A stretch of DNA of 64,000 nt from Lumbricus rubellus (taxonomy: Eukaryota; Annelida; Clitellata; Crassiclitellata; Lumbricidae): contig OX243820.1 in assembly GCA_945859605.1 (NCBI GenBank), positions 36,248,061 through 36,312,060 on the forward strand, written 5' to 3'. How positions within the stretch are numbered: position 1 is the stretch's first letter; each line of letters starts with the position of its first letter. Below are positions 53,575 to 63,900 of the stretch, piece after piece. The notes under the pieces were generated by a model that saw only the letters and a program-made list of their open reading frames with translations, made no database searches and had not been told where the DNA came from. The translations under genes and the position numbers were made by a program.

Positions 53575-54555
53575 TCCGTGGACATCAGCGCCACCATGGA
53601 ATGTGTGGAATGCATCGACTAACACGGGCAAATACACGGACAAACACGTAGTCGCTGCATATCGAACAGTATATAATTATTGTAACACGTGCAACTAGCC
53701 TACACAGTCCGTGGACATCAGCGCCACTATGGAATGTGTGGAATGCATCGACTAACACGGGCAAATACACGGACAAACACGTAGTCGCTGCATATCGAAC
53801 AGTATATAATTATTGTAACACGTGCAACTAGCCTACACAGTCCGTGGACATCAGCGCCACTATGGAATGTGTGGAATGCATCGACTAACACGGGCAAATA
53901 CACGGACAAACACGTAGTCGCTGCATATCGAACAGTATATAATTATTGTAACACGTGCAACTAGCCTACACAGTCCGTGGACATCAGCGCCACTATGGAA
54001 TGTGTGGAATGCATCGACTAACACGGGCAAATACACGGACAAACACGTAGTCGCTGCATATCGAACAGTATATAATTATTGTAACACGTGCAACTAGCCT
54101 ACACAGTCCGTGGACATCAGCGCCACTATGGAATGTGTGGAATGCATCGACTAACACGGGCAAATACACGGACAAACACGTAGTCGCTGCATATCGAACA
54201 GTATATAATTATTGTAACACGTGCAACTAGCCTACACAGTCCGTGGACATCAGCGCCACTATGGAATGTGTGGAATGCATCGACTAACACGGGCAAATAC
54301 ACGGACAAACACGTAGTCGCTGCATATCGATTATCTAACAGTATATAATTATTGTAACACGTGCAACTAGCCTACACAGTCCGTGGACATCAACGCCACC
54401 ATGGAATGTGTGGAATGCATCGACTAACACGGGCAAACACGTAGTCGCTGCATATCGATTATACAGTAGGCTTATGTATGGTAACACGTGCAACTAGCCT
54501 ACACAGTCCGTGGACATCAACGCCACCATGGAATGTGTGGAATGCATGGAATGCA
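53575..54555 (+). repeat. 133-bp satellite array inside the Polinton
   Basis: Eight starts of TCCGTGGACATCA lie at 53575, 53708, 53841, 53974, 54107, 54240, 54380 and 54507. The first six are spaced exactly 133 bp and are almost identical; the last two are variant or truncated. Repeated 60-codon minus-strand frames are by-products of the repeat. Near-identity indicates recent amplification. Confidence 0.95.
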
Positions 54556-54626
54556 TCGACAAAGTTTAACTGATTTATTAGCTGACTGTTTCTTCAATGG
54601 AATACACCCCCCAGTTTATCCAGTGT

Positions 54627-55118
54627 ACTCATAATAGCTGAGTCGTCTAGGTGGAACAAAAATCTCGTTACAAATTTCTGCCCCGGCGGGGAATTGAACC
54701 CACGACCTCTTGGTCGACAGTCCAGCGCGCTATCCACTGTACTACCAAGCACCTCCCTCAGGAAATAATAAAAGACCCCTAGAAGATAAAATAATTAACT
54801 AATTTCCACTCCAGCGCGCTATCCACTGTACTACCGAGCACCCCCCTCAGGAAATAATAAAAGACCCTCAGAAAATTAAAAAGACATCTGATTTTTTTTA
54901 AACACCATTTTAGCTGATATTTTCTTCAATATCAGGCTTCTTTAAAAATAGCCAAAGAATCCATTCTATTAAGAATTTTTCTTAAAACCAAAATCAGCCA
55001 GCTTATTTTAGCTTCAATAGGAAAAACACCAGCTTATCCTTTATCACCATTTTAACTTAATTTATCTTCAATATCAGGCTTCTTCAAAAATAGCCAAAGA
55101 ATCCATTCTGCATCTACT
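54627..55118. repeat. Polinton right terminal inverted repeat
   Basis: Reverse complement of the left end, with an extra tRNA-like segment (about 54,660-54,740) and a duplicated piece: the CCAGCGCGCTATCCACTGTA to AATAATAAAAGACC block occurs at 54,722-54,777 and again at 54,812-54,866. The two termini are therefore not identical; the left lacks these parts. Confidence 0.85.
54660..54775 (-). repeat. tRNA-like (SINE-derived) segment in the right terminus
   Basis: The minus strand reads TGGTAGTACAGTGGATAGCG, a box A-like start, then GGACTGTCGAC and a box B-like GTGGGTTCAATTCCCC. This is a tRNA-like arrangement with poor T-stem pairing. The left terminus retains only the first half (about 39,609-39,650). 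Confidence 0.5.
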
Positions 55119-55124
55119 TGAATC
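55119..55124. other. Target-site duplication, right copy (TGAATC)
   Basis: Identical to 39332-39337, immediately outside the right terminus CATCTACT. Confidence 0.95.
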
Positions 55125-55189
55125 GGCGCTACACCTAGGCCCATGACAAGTAGTAGTAGTATTCATCTGTTTTACGCCTAGCTGTATAG

Positions 55190-55640
55190 CAACGAAGGCT
55201 GTTAGCGGCGCCCTCCTCCCTTCTTCCAGGCTTGGGACTGGCACTGGCAGGCACTATGCAGCTGGTGTGCAAAGCCTGGACTCCCAGTGGCGGAGGTACT
55301 GTCGCCCTTGCGTTCTTCTCCCTCGCCTTACGGCGTACGCATCGGACTTACGTTGTCGAGTGAACCTCTTGTGTCGGTGCTCGAACAGCGCTTCGAGGGT
55401 TGTTGCCCTTGCGTACTTGGTCACCGACTCCAGTCTCCGAAGATGTTGAAGTCGGCTGCAGCTCCCCCGCCACGACAAGGCGTACGCATCGGACATCCAC
55501 ACCGTCGGGTGGCATCTATGGTTCGATGGCCCGAACGGCGCTCCGGGGCCACGACAAGGAAAGCCATAGACCTACTTATGGGAAATGAAACAGTGTTCTA
55601 CTGTCGAAGTTCTTTTGTCGTAAACCATAAAAGTTCGGGC
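55190..55640. other. GC-rich segment with internal repeats
   Basis: GC-rich sequence in an otherwise AT-rich region. GGCGTACGCATCGGAC occurs near 55,333 and again near 55,480, with flanking CCGACTCCAG/CACCGTCGGG blocks. Overlapping open frames exist on both strands, but no domain is recognised. It may be part of an unclassified repeat. Confidence 0.4.
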
Positions 55641-55659
55641 TAACAAATTATAGCAAGGA

Positions 55660-56388
55660 AATATGATATTAAACAATAGAAATAGTTGCCTACGATAAAA
55701 ATAAATGTTTTATATATGAATTTAAGTTATTCACTTTGTAAGGGGGTAATAGAGCTTGTATGTAGCCTACGTGTGCATGGGGCTCCACCAAATCTGCGAG
55801 TTACTAACGGGGAGGAGTTGAAATTACGATTTTTTTAGTATAAGAAAAAAAATCGTAAATTCATTACATATTATGTAATATATGGATGTGGATGGGCCCT
55901 AAATTACAAACATGATGCGTTGATAGGCCTACATCAGAAATTTCAGAGTTAAGTTTTAAATGCTGCAATTGATCTGCTTTAGGCTATAGGCCTAATATCA
56001 TTTAACTAACTGTCATTAGCCTACATCGGTTGAATAACACTTGGGGTACAGGCCTAATCATCATTGGGTTTTTCAATGTAAGCTTAGGAGCTAAAGCAAG
56101 AAATAAACATGACAGAAAAAAAGGTGCGGCCAGCATAAAGCATAATATGCAAATAAGCTCGAAATTAAAAACTCGCAAAAATGAACAGTGAGTCAATTTA
56201 ATAAAATTATAAGCTTACACAAAACAATAGTAACAAAGATGTTAGAAACGGACGTCCATCTGCAGCGCTGTTGTCGGTGTCACCTGCACGGGAAGGACCA
56301 GACGTCGAAACAGCGATAGGCCTATGCAAAACAATTTTAAAAAACATTTAAAATTAAAGGCGTATATGCATGCACACAACACACACAG

Positions 56389-56447
<59 letters not shown>

Positions 56448-56560
56448 CCTACATACTTCCTCCAAGAAGTCTAAATTCAAAACAACTCGATCAATCCTTC
56501 TATCGCATAGGGAGCAGAAATTTAAAAAATTGCCCCTTCCAAATGTAATGTAATTTAAGA
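55660..56560. other. Duplicated non-coding segment with (CA)n
   Basis: About 55,730-56,100 is related to the start of the window (about 290-600) and more weakly to about 8,095-8,240. A (CA)n tract lies at about 56,385-56,443. No exon was seen. It marks the downstream end of receptor unit C. Confidence 0.55.
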
Positions 56561-56572
56561 TTTATATAGCAC

Positions 56573-56831
56573 CAGGGGCGGATACAGAAATTTTCCAAGG
56601 GAGTCAACGAATTTTACCTTGAGCCTAGAAAAATTTTGCTCACCCTGGGCAGAAAATTCTGACGACTTTTTTTAGTCACCCGATCGAAAAGTTAGAAAAA
56701 CATACCGATTTCCCATCCTAAAAAGCTGATGCCCTTTTTTGTTCAAACCGAATGGGGGGCACGAACATGGGCATTTCTAAATGGGGCCATAGCCGGATTT
56801 GCCACCACCCCCACCCCTGGATCCGCCCCTG
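56573..56831. mobile_element. hAT-like element, CAGGGGCGGAT ends
   Basis: 259 bp with inverted ends CAGGGGCGGATACAG and CTGGATCCGCCCCTG. The flanks TATAGCAC and TATAATAGCAC agree apart from a small insertion, consistent with a damaged 8-bp duplication. It is the same family as 30045-30285, in the opposite orientation. Confidence 0.7.
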
Positions 56832-57181
56832 TATAATAGCACCGCTCACAGGAATGACCATTCATAAGCTCTTCCATTGCAAGAACACTGAGAGAAGAAA
56901 TACATAGGCTACTGAGGAGGGATGTAGGAAGAACAGATTTGGAAAGAATGGAAACATGCAAGGAGTAGGGGAGGCATTCCAGAGGGCTGCAGATACAATG
57001 GCGGAAGATGATCTATAGTTTGGGCCGAAGTGGTAAAGTGGTCCTTGATTGCGGCACAAATAGATCAGTCTGGCTCCAAGAGCCGAGAGGTCAGACAGAA
57101 GGTGCAGAATCAGGACAGCGAATGATAACTCTGATATGTTTTGGAGCAAAATCCAGCTTGGCTTTGTCTTATAAACTCTGT

Positions 57182-57422
57182 GACGGGGCGCAGTTGTGTA
57201 GTGGTGGGTTCAGTGCCTTGAAGTTAGAGGGTTCTAGGTTCGAATATACCTGAAGCTGCCATGTAGGGACCTTGAGCAAGTCCTTCACTCGCAATTGATC
57301 GCGCGCTTCGGTGTGAAACCCAGATGCAGTTTCTACGCTATTTATAATAGCCTAGTTGGAAGCGCCTCTGAGTAGCTAACCTGCAGGGGCCATATAGCAA
57401 ATGCGAGAAATAAATCAATCAA
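57182..57422 (+). repeat. tRNA-derived SINE with LINE-like 3' tail
   Basis: The head has GTGTAGTGGTGGGTTCAGTG (box A region) and GGTTCGAATATACC (box B). The body contains GGACCTTGAGCAAGTCCTTC. The 3' end reads GGAAGCGCCTCTGAGTAGCT and then GGGGCCATATAGCAAATG, followed by a (TCAA)n-like tail. The 3' end is shared with the CR1/L2-type LINEs in this window. Confidence 0.75.
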
Positions 57423-57424
57423 TA

Positions 57425-58050
57425 AAAACTTGCAGTTGCAGGGGCTTTTCCTAAGAAGTTTTGCCAGAAATATCGCATTTCGCCGCATAAAAGACTCACG
57501 ACCCTTTTTTAGTTGTCCACTCACTTGAAAACATTTTTTCCCTTTCGCCTTCCTGCTTAATTTTCACTGCAATTACCTTTTGAGGCCTTTTCTAATGACC
57601 TAATGATTTTCACTGCACATCACTGCTTTTACAATTGCACAAACTCATTTACAACTGCACATTTTGTGTAGAACTGCACGTTAGAAAAGCCCTGAAACTT
57701 GTATTGCTACACCTCCTCACGACTCTTCAGGATCTCTTACAAATTAAGTATCATCTGACTTTCCACTTTTCAATTCCAGACTCCGACAAAACCCCCCTTA
57801 GCAGCTGTTCTGCCCCCTACCCACTCTGATCCTATGCAACCGGACTCGGACCTCCTTTGCACTACTCTTACGAACAACCGTTCTGGCTTAAACACAGCGC
57901 ATATGAGTAAGCCTGTGCCCCGCGCTTAGCTTTTTATATGTATATATTATAATATACACATGCATGTTACGGATCACCCTAGACTTCTATGGTCCCTCCG
58001 CGACGAGGTTCAGGGTCGACTATTTCACCAAGATGACCCATGCACCATAG
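57425..58050. other. No gene seen
   Basis: AT-rich sequence with TTTTCACTGCA repeats. The short open frames have no splice context or recognisable domain. Confidence 0.4.
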
Positions 58051-58312
58051 CGTGCTTTAAGTATTTCACAAAGGCGCAAGACCAGTGCTGAAAATCAATA
58101 CAGCATGCTATAGTCTCTGACTGTTAGGCGCCAATTCTCAGGTAAAGCTGGTATCAATTCCCAAAGTAAGTTGTACGCTCGTACCGTCCGGCCAATCCTG
58201 TGTTCAATGGACAAAAAGGTGACCAAGGGTGATCAAGGGTCGCTCAATGGCTCCTGATCAAAAATGCCCTGCCCAGTGCAAAAAGTTAGTATGACGTACT
58301 TACCTAACTTGT

Positions 58313-58428
58313 CTACAGATGTCGCCGTTCATTGGCTCGTTTCGAGACAAAAAACCAGGTGACCACAATAGCAACGACGACTACAACTCCACCAAATACG
58401 ATGCCAATAATACAACCTGTCCCACAAC
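58313..58428 (-). CDS. Transmembrane and terminal exon of Ig receptor unit C
   Basis: The acceptor TTTTTTAG precedes a phase-1 exon encoding 37 residues and a stop. It starts CGTGC, then has the hydrophobic span IIGIVFGGVVVVVAIVVTWF and a short basic tail (SKRANERRHL). The tail lacks tyrosines, so this isoform carries no obvious signalling motif. A GTAAGT lies about 12 bp after the stop, leaving open a spliced 3' untranslated region or an alternative reading. It is nearly the same as unit A's exon (1795-1891) up to the SKR, where unit A splices onward instead. Confidence 0.7.
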
Positions 58429-58995
58429 CTAAAAAACACATCACCTCATTTTTTATAGAGCTATCAGATAACCAGAGATGTTCTTTCCCCACCCGCAGAC
58501 ATCACACACTCAACCCATGGGACACGGCAGCCGACTAGTCAGAGCGTATACGGGTTCAAGCCAACCTTCCTATGGAACGATCATTATGTATAATATGCCT
58601 AAGGACCTTGAGCAATTCCTTCACTCACAACAGCTCAGCAATATCGATTGATGCTGATCTTAGACAATAATTTAGTGTTTAATAAATGCGGAGGCATCAT
58701 ACTATCAATATGAATAATCATACTAAGCCACTGAAACTGGCACACCCTGATGGAAAAGTATAGGCTACACAAACTGTAAGTTCTTACTTCAAAACTCCAA
58801 CTGAGTGTCTGCATTTCAAAGGAGAGATTCTACAATCAAACTGCTTATCTGCAAACCCACATTCTGTTTTCCAGAATCATAATATGACATATATCTGCAT
58901 GACTCTGTCGAGAGGTGTAATATCGTAATTCAATTTTGTTAGAACTGACCATGAGTCGAATCCTCGTGCATAAGAATAATGACGTTACGCATAAC

Positions 58996-59344
58996 CATAG
59001 GCGTAGGAGGCGGGGGTCCAGGGGGGGCATATGCCCCCCCAAATTTCGGGCAAGTCTGATTTTTCGGGCAAGCAGACCCGGAAAAATAAAAAAGTTTTAA
59101 ATTTTTTTACTTTTTCTCCGGGTCTTCTTGCCCGAAAAATCAGACTTGCCCGAACAAAAACCTTTCGGGCAAAAAGTAACGGGAAATTTCAGAAGATTTC
59201 GGCCGGATGACTAGAAAAAGGTCGTCAGAATTTTCGGGCAAACGTAAAGGAAATTTTTCTTCAGATTTCGGCCGGACGAAAAAAAATTTCGGGCAAAAGT
59301 CTCATTTTTGCCCCCCCAACGCTGAAATGTCCCCTACGCCTATG
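58996..59344. mobile_element. Non-autonomous hAT-like element, CATAGGCGTAGG ends
   Basis: 349 bp with terminal repeats CATAGGCGTAGG and CCTACGCCTATG and a perfect 8-bp duplication CGCATAAC (58988-58995 and 59345-59352). It is the same family as 24353-24721 in inverse orientation, with high similarity in the TTTTGCCCGAAA-type interior. It lies in the intron between the TM and C2 exons of unit C; the related intron of unit A has no such insertion. Confidence 0.9.
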
Positions 59345-59573
59345 CGCATAACGATAATAATGGAGCCATAGAAGTGCCAAGATAATATTAGATTAACAAG
59401 ATGGAACAAAATAAGTCAAAGTAAAAATAGGTAAAATAAGTGCAACTCATTAAAAGGGTGCAAGGTGCGGTCGTTGCCTGAAGCAGAACATTTGTTAAAA
59501 TTAATATGTCTCCCATGAATTCCGCATTGCTCTCTAATTCTACCTCATTATAAACTCAATGGGATTCACCTAC

Positions 59574-59819
59574 CTGGAAGAGAGACATCAATCGTTATAT
59601 TCAGAGATGTTTGTTTTCCTCTGACTGTGTTCGTTGCTATGCAGCTGTATTTGTCTCCATCTTCACCATCAATCACCAGAGTATCGCCATTTACAACATC
59701 TTCACTCTTCAGATGAATCCACTTGAATGTTGGAGGCGGATATCCTTCGGCTGTGCACGTGACCCTGCTATCTTTATGATAAGGACCAGGCGGCAAAACA
59801 GCGATGTTTTCCACAGGAT
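59574..59819 (-). CDS. Ig C2/I-set domain exon, receptor unit C
   Basis: A 246-bp exon, phase 1 at both ends, with acceptor GGAGCAG and donor GTAGGT. It encodes DPVENIAVLPPGPY, RVTCTAEGYPPPTFKWIHLK and GDKYSCIATNTVRGK, a complete Cys-Trp-Cys Ig core, and ends IDVSLPG with no proline hinge. It is the membrane-proximal ectodomain of unit C, more like unit A in its start and more like unit B in its end. Confidence 0.85.
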
Positions 59820-59945
59820 CTGCTCCAACAAAGCATGGAGATCTCCGCACAATTAAATAAATAAATAAATACACAGATACCCACCCCCTCCCACACACAC
59901 ACAGATACTACACGCACACCTACAAACATACACACCATACATACA

Positions 59946-61125
59946 CGCGCGGTGGTGTAGTGGTGGAGCGCGGTGGTGTAGTGCTGGCGTCGTTGCCTTG
60001 GAGCCGGAAGGTTCGAGGTTCGAATCCAGCTCGCCGCGTACCGTAAAATGGGGGAACATTGGCATGTTTTGGAGGGTTTTTGTGAGGTAGGGCCTAAGCG
60101 CGTTGAGGAAAAGACCTGATTATTTAAACTATGAGCATTATGGATGGTACCTACAACCCTGTAGAATTTGAAAATTTAGAAAAAATTATTTCTATACTTT
60201 AAAAATCTTTGAAAAAAAGACAAAGTTACCCCGTACCTGGGGTAACTTTGGCACCATGTATTGTTTCAACTTGAGACCAATTTTAGACTCATCCGGAGTA
60301 ACTTTGGCATCCTAACATGTTTTTAAAACGTATTGCGCATGTGTGTCAAGCCCAAATCTTTTTACAAATTAAAAATCCTTCCATGGAGACCGATTTTATA
60401 ACAGTTTTAAGCTTGTATCGTCCGAAACCACAAAATCTGTCACATTGGTAACCAAAAACTGCATCATCAGTCGCTTTCAACATGGGTCAGCTCTCAAGTC
60501 TACTTCATTAACCTGCATTGCTTTCCTGCAGTATCCAATTTCTTCTCCTCATCACTTTTTGAGTAGATACTCTTGAACAGGCGCAATATAAATGTCTGAA
60601 ATCACCTTGACCACGATTTTCTTGGAGCATCTCAATCAAGCTGGCATCCAAGGTTCTTGGGACTCATACTGGTTCTGCACCATCCGGTAGACGTTCAAGG
60701 GACCGTCCTCGCTCACTTAAGGGAGGTCAGATATTTGTGACGATGTGCCGGTCCCATACTAAATATCATAATTATAAATTTTGTGTTGGCACGTGACGAT
60801 GGGGGTCAAAAATCGTCCAAAATTGCGTGACGTCATTTATGGACGGCCCCCAAGGACAAATTCTGGGTTGCATGGGTGGTACGAAGCGATGACTCCAAGA
60901 TTTTGATCAGATACGGGTATTAACATGTTTCTCTATGTATAATACGTAGTCTAGTACCCTGTGCCAAAGTTACCATTTTACGGTAAGGACTTTGGGCAAA
61001 TCCTTCACTCACAATTGCTCAGCGCTACGGCGTGAAACTCCGATGCAGTGTCCGCTCTGCATTCCGGAGCGCCTCTGAGGAGAGAGAGCTTGAAGGGGCG
61101 CTATAACAAGTGCACATACAAACAA
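59946..61125 (+). repeat. tRNA-derived SINE split by a DNA element
   Basis: The 5' half (59946-60040) has GTGGTGTAGTGCTGGCGTCG and a perfect box B, GGTTCGAATCC. The 3' half (60984-61125) has GGACTTTGGGCAAATCCTTC, GAAACTCCGATGCAGTG and the tail GGAGCGCCTCTGAGGAGAG with AAGGGGCGCTATAACAAGTG. The two halves join at a TA when the intervening element is ignored, as judged from the SINE at 57182-57422. Confidence 0.8.
60041..60983. mobile_element. Non-autonomous DNA element with TA duplication
   Basis: About 943 bp with inverted ends CCGTAAAATGG and CCATTTTACGG, flanked by TA on each side, inserted in a SINE. Internal GGGTAACTTTGGCA words recur. TA target choice suggests a Tc1/mariner-like or similar mobiliser. 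No transposase frame is visible. Confidence 0.75.
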
Positions 61126-61838
61126 AACAATCAAAAGCTACAAAACTAACATACACACCTACACAAACTCTCAAACACGTACAAGCACAACTACACACAC
61201 CTACACACACGCGTGCGCGCGCGCACACACACCCTACATATAGCCTACCGCTACACACTCACACACACAAACACAATATATACCTATAAAAAATTTAAAA
61301 AAAATTAAAACACGTTTTTATGTAGAGCATAATCGGTAATTATTGATAAGGCAATCAAATTCCAGCTGGGCATACCATGTTAACTTCCCAATAGTCTTAG
61401 GCCTATTCTAGCTTTGAGAGTAAATAGTGCCTTACTGTTCTGCTAAACATTGCGCAGACGAGCATCTGAGGAATCTTCATAGAAAGAATATTCCAGATAT
61501 TTCTGGTTTTCAAAGCGCTTTCCTTGTCATATATTGCATTGTGTGCAAGCCATTATTTTTACAGGTAACCCCAAAAACCTAAAAGAACTGGTTTCAATCA
61601 ATTGCATTGACAATCATAAATTTACATACGATCACTTTAAAATGAAAGTGCACAATAAAATAATTATACAATAATTATTTCTACGACAAAATGAAAAAAT
61701 GCCTATGAAGAAGCTAGTTTACACTAAGCCTACTTAAATATATTACTGGCCGCTTTCTCTGAGCAGCGTGAACACACTTGAGATTAGGATTACAAATGAT
61801 GAAATGAACAATGCTGAACAAATCAGCAATGAACTCAC

Positions 61839-62162
61839 ATGACACAATCAATTGCTGCGTGGTGCAAACATCCAGAAAAACAACGGTTCTGTCAAAGTTA
61901 GCCGCTGCATTTATAGCAAACGACACTCCACACACACGTGGCGTGATATTCTCCCTTCTTGCGATACCAGTGAGTGTTGTCTTAATTATTAGTGGCTGCT
62001 TGTCGTCCATTGTCTCTGTTTCAGTCTTATTTGGAAAAAGCAGAAACACAACCGATGGTTCCACGGATTTAGGCGGTACGTTGATGACAGTCCAAAAGCT
62101 GTAGCTATCGTTTTGATTCAATGTGTTACTCGCCACATTCGACACGCATGCTTCTCTCACAT
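61839..62162 (-). CDS. Second Ig-like domain exon, receptor unit C
   Basis: A 324-bp exon, phase 1 at both ends, with an acceptor before ATGTGAGAG and a GTGAGT donor. It begins VREACVSNVASN and ends TTQQLIVS. Both Cys positions are present (EAC; RVCGVSF). The N-glycosylation sites differ from units A and B (NDS, NKT, NIT retained; the first NVT is lost). It is the first exon of unit C inside the window; its V exon and signal peptide should lie beyond 64,000. Confidence 0.8.
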
Positions 62163-62739
62163 CTGCATTGAAAAGCAAAACGAATCAACTCCAACCAAAT
62201 GATTATATTCATTATTACCAATTAAATTATAATTTATCTTAATGTTAATACAGTGTAGGTTAAGTTTGGAAATATAGGACAAAGAGTGTCAACACATCAA
62301 TCCTAATATAAGCTAGGCACGACAAAGTATACAAAAGAAATGGTCTGGGACGTAGCCTATGCTTTTATATGCCTATAGTCGCTCAAACTTTCTGGAGGGG
62401 GCTAGTCCAAAAACTGCAATTTACTGTCTAGTCATCATTTCGCTCTGCTAATTTCTTTCATATTATATATATAGCCTATTTCAGGTAGAATATTAAGACT
62501 CCATCAAAATGCGTATCCCACCAGAACGCGTTTCTCCCATCTTCCAAACGGTGTCACGACAACTCGTCTACAGACAACTCGTCTACCGACAAGCTGGGTT
62601 GCTGAACAATCGAAGTGCTGGTAACGATAAAGAGAGCGATTAATTGCATGTGTCTATAAATGCGCAGTTATGATCACCGCGGTTATGATCGTGCGCGGTT
62701 TTGAAGTGCGCGGTTTTGTTTGCGCGGTTTTGTGCTTGC

Positions 62740-63640
62740 GGTTTTTTTGCGCAAAATGTTGTCGAAGCGATTCGGATAGTGAGCGAGACTTTGGATGCTC
62801 TAGAAGCATGGATGTCATCCAATAAACTATAATGCTTGAACCCATCTAAGACAAAATTTATTTGGTTGGGCACACGGCAGCAGCTTGCCAAGCTTGATCT
62901 CTTTTTTTCTTGCATCTGAATTTCCTGGCTTTGTCTTTGCAACCACGGTTCATGACCTCGATGTCCAACCTGACCAAGAACTCACTTTTGATCCTTAACT
63001 TCACCGTCTTGCTCGAGACTGCTATTTATCATCTGCGTCAGCTTCGCACTGTCATCCGTTCTCTTACATCTGCTGCTACTCTTACTCTAGTGCATTCCTT
63101 CGTTACATCTCGCATTGACTATTGCTCTTCGCTCTACATTGGCCTCCCATCCAGCAAATTGACTTGTCTTGACCGGGTGTTGCGCTCTGCTGCGCGCCTA
63201 ATTGGGAAAATCCCTAAATATGGCCAATTGGCCATGTCTCAAACTACATGATTGATGTACTTCACTGGCTCCCTATTCGCCAGCGTATTGAGTTACAGGT
63301 AGCTGCATTGGTATGGCGATGTTGTCAGGGCCTCGCCCCAATTTACCTCCGAGAGCTATGCAGCTTTACATTAGGTACTCAAGGACGTCGTCAGTTACGC
63401 TCTGCTGACAAGGGAGTCCTCTTGGTATCTTTAGCTCGTACTGCTACCATAGAAGAATCGAGCCTTTTCTGTGGTTGGTCCGGTGGTCTGGAATGGCCTT
63501 CCTTTTGAGCTACGCTTACACCCTGGGACTCTACCAGGATCGTTCTTTACTAAACTTGAAATTGTTATTTTTGGGCTCGCTGGAGTCGGGAGCGCCTCTG
63601 GGTAGTTTTTTACTTGAAGGAGCGCTATATAAATGTCCGA
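62740..63640 (+). pseudogene. 5'-truncated CR1/L2-type reverse transcriptase, plus strand
   Basis: Broken plus-strand frames give LVHSFVTSRIDYCSSLYIGL, RVLRSAARLIGKIPKY, VLHWLPIRQRIELQVAALVW and a degenerate C-terminus. The 3' end GGAGCGCCTCTGGGTAG, then AAGGAGCGCTATATAAATG, matches the LINE/SINE tail family. At least one frame change lies near 63,248. It is close to the fragment at 22120-22947. Confidence 0.8.
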
Positions 63641-63649
63641 ATGAATACA

Positions 63650-63824
63650 GAGAGACAAACTGACAGATAGACAGACAAACAGACAGATAGACAGACACAG
63701 AGACAGAGACAGACAGATAAACAGACAGATAGATCAGTAATAAAATCAGCAGGACAGTGAGAGAGGGAGACAGACAGAGAGACAGAGAGAGACAAAGAGA
63801 GACAGAGAGACAGAGACAGAGACA

Positions 63825-63856
<32 letters not shown>

Positions 63857-63900
63857 CAGACAGACAGGCAGAGACAGAGACAGAGAGAGCAGCAGCAGCA
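63650..63900. repeat. (CAGA)n / purine microsatellite
   Basis: CAGA/GACA repeats followed by GAGACAGAGA tracts and a short (GCA)n run at about 63,889-63,903. It begins immediately after a LINE 3' end and may have grown from the retroposon tail. Confidence 0.9.

Larger units (their letters stand above)
39338..55118. mobile_element. Complete Maverick/Polinton (endogenous polintovirus-like element)
   Basis: 15,781 bp bounded by inverted repeats starting AGTAGATGCAGAATGG and ending CATCTACT, with the TGAATC duplication outside. It carries polymerase B, integrase, packaging ATPase, cysteine protease, major and minor capsid proteins, and accessory virion genes. Eleven main ORFs are on the minus strand and two (phospholipase A2 protein, integrase) on the plus strand, divergent from the ATPase. 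Nearly all frames are intact, so the insertion is young; the exceptions are a frame break near the end of polymerase B and the undefined integrase start. It lies between receptor units B and C, not in an exon. Confidence 0.96.

Noticed and set aside
53585..54308. Five identical 60-codon minus-strand frames, possibly a CRISPR-like or gene array
   Set aside because: They arise from the 133-bp satellite unit. There are no short repeats with variable spacers, so it is not a CRISPR array, and 133 bp is not a multiple of three.
54660..54775. Functional tRNA gene in the Polinton terminus
   Set aside because: The T-stem pairing is poor and the segment is half deleted in the other terminus.
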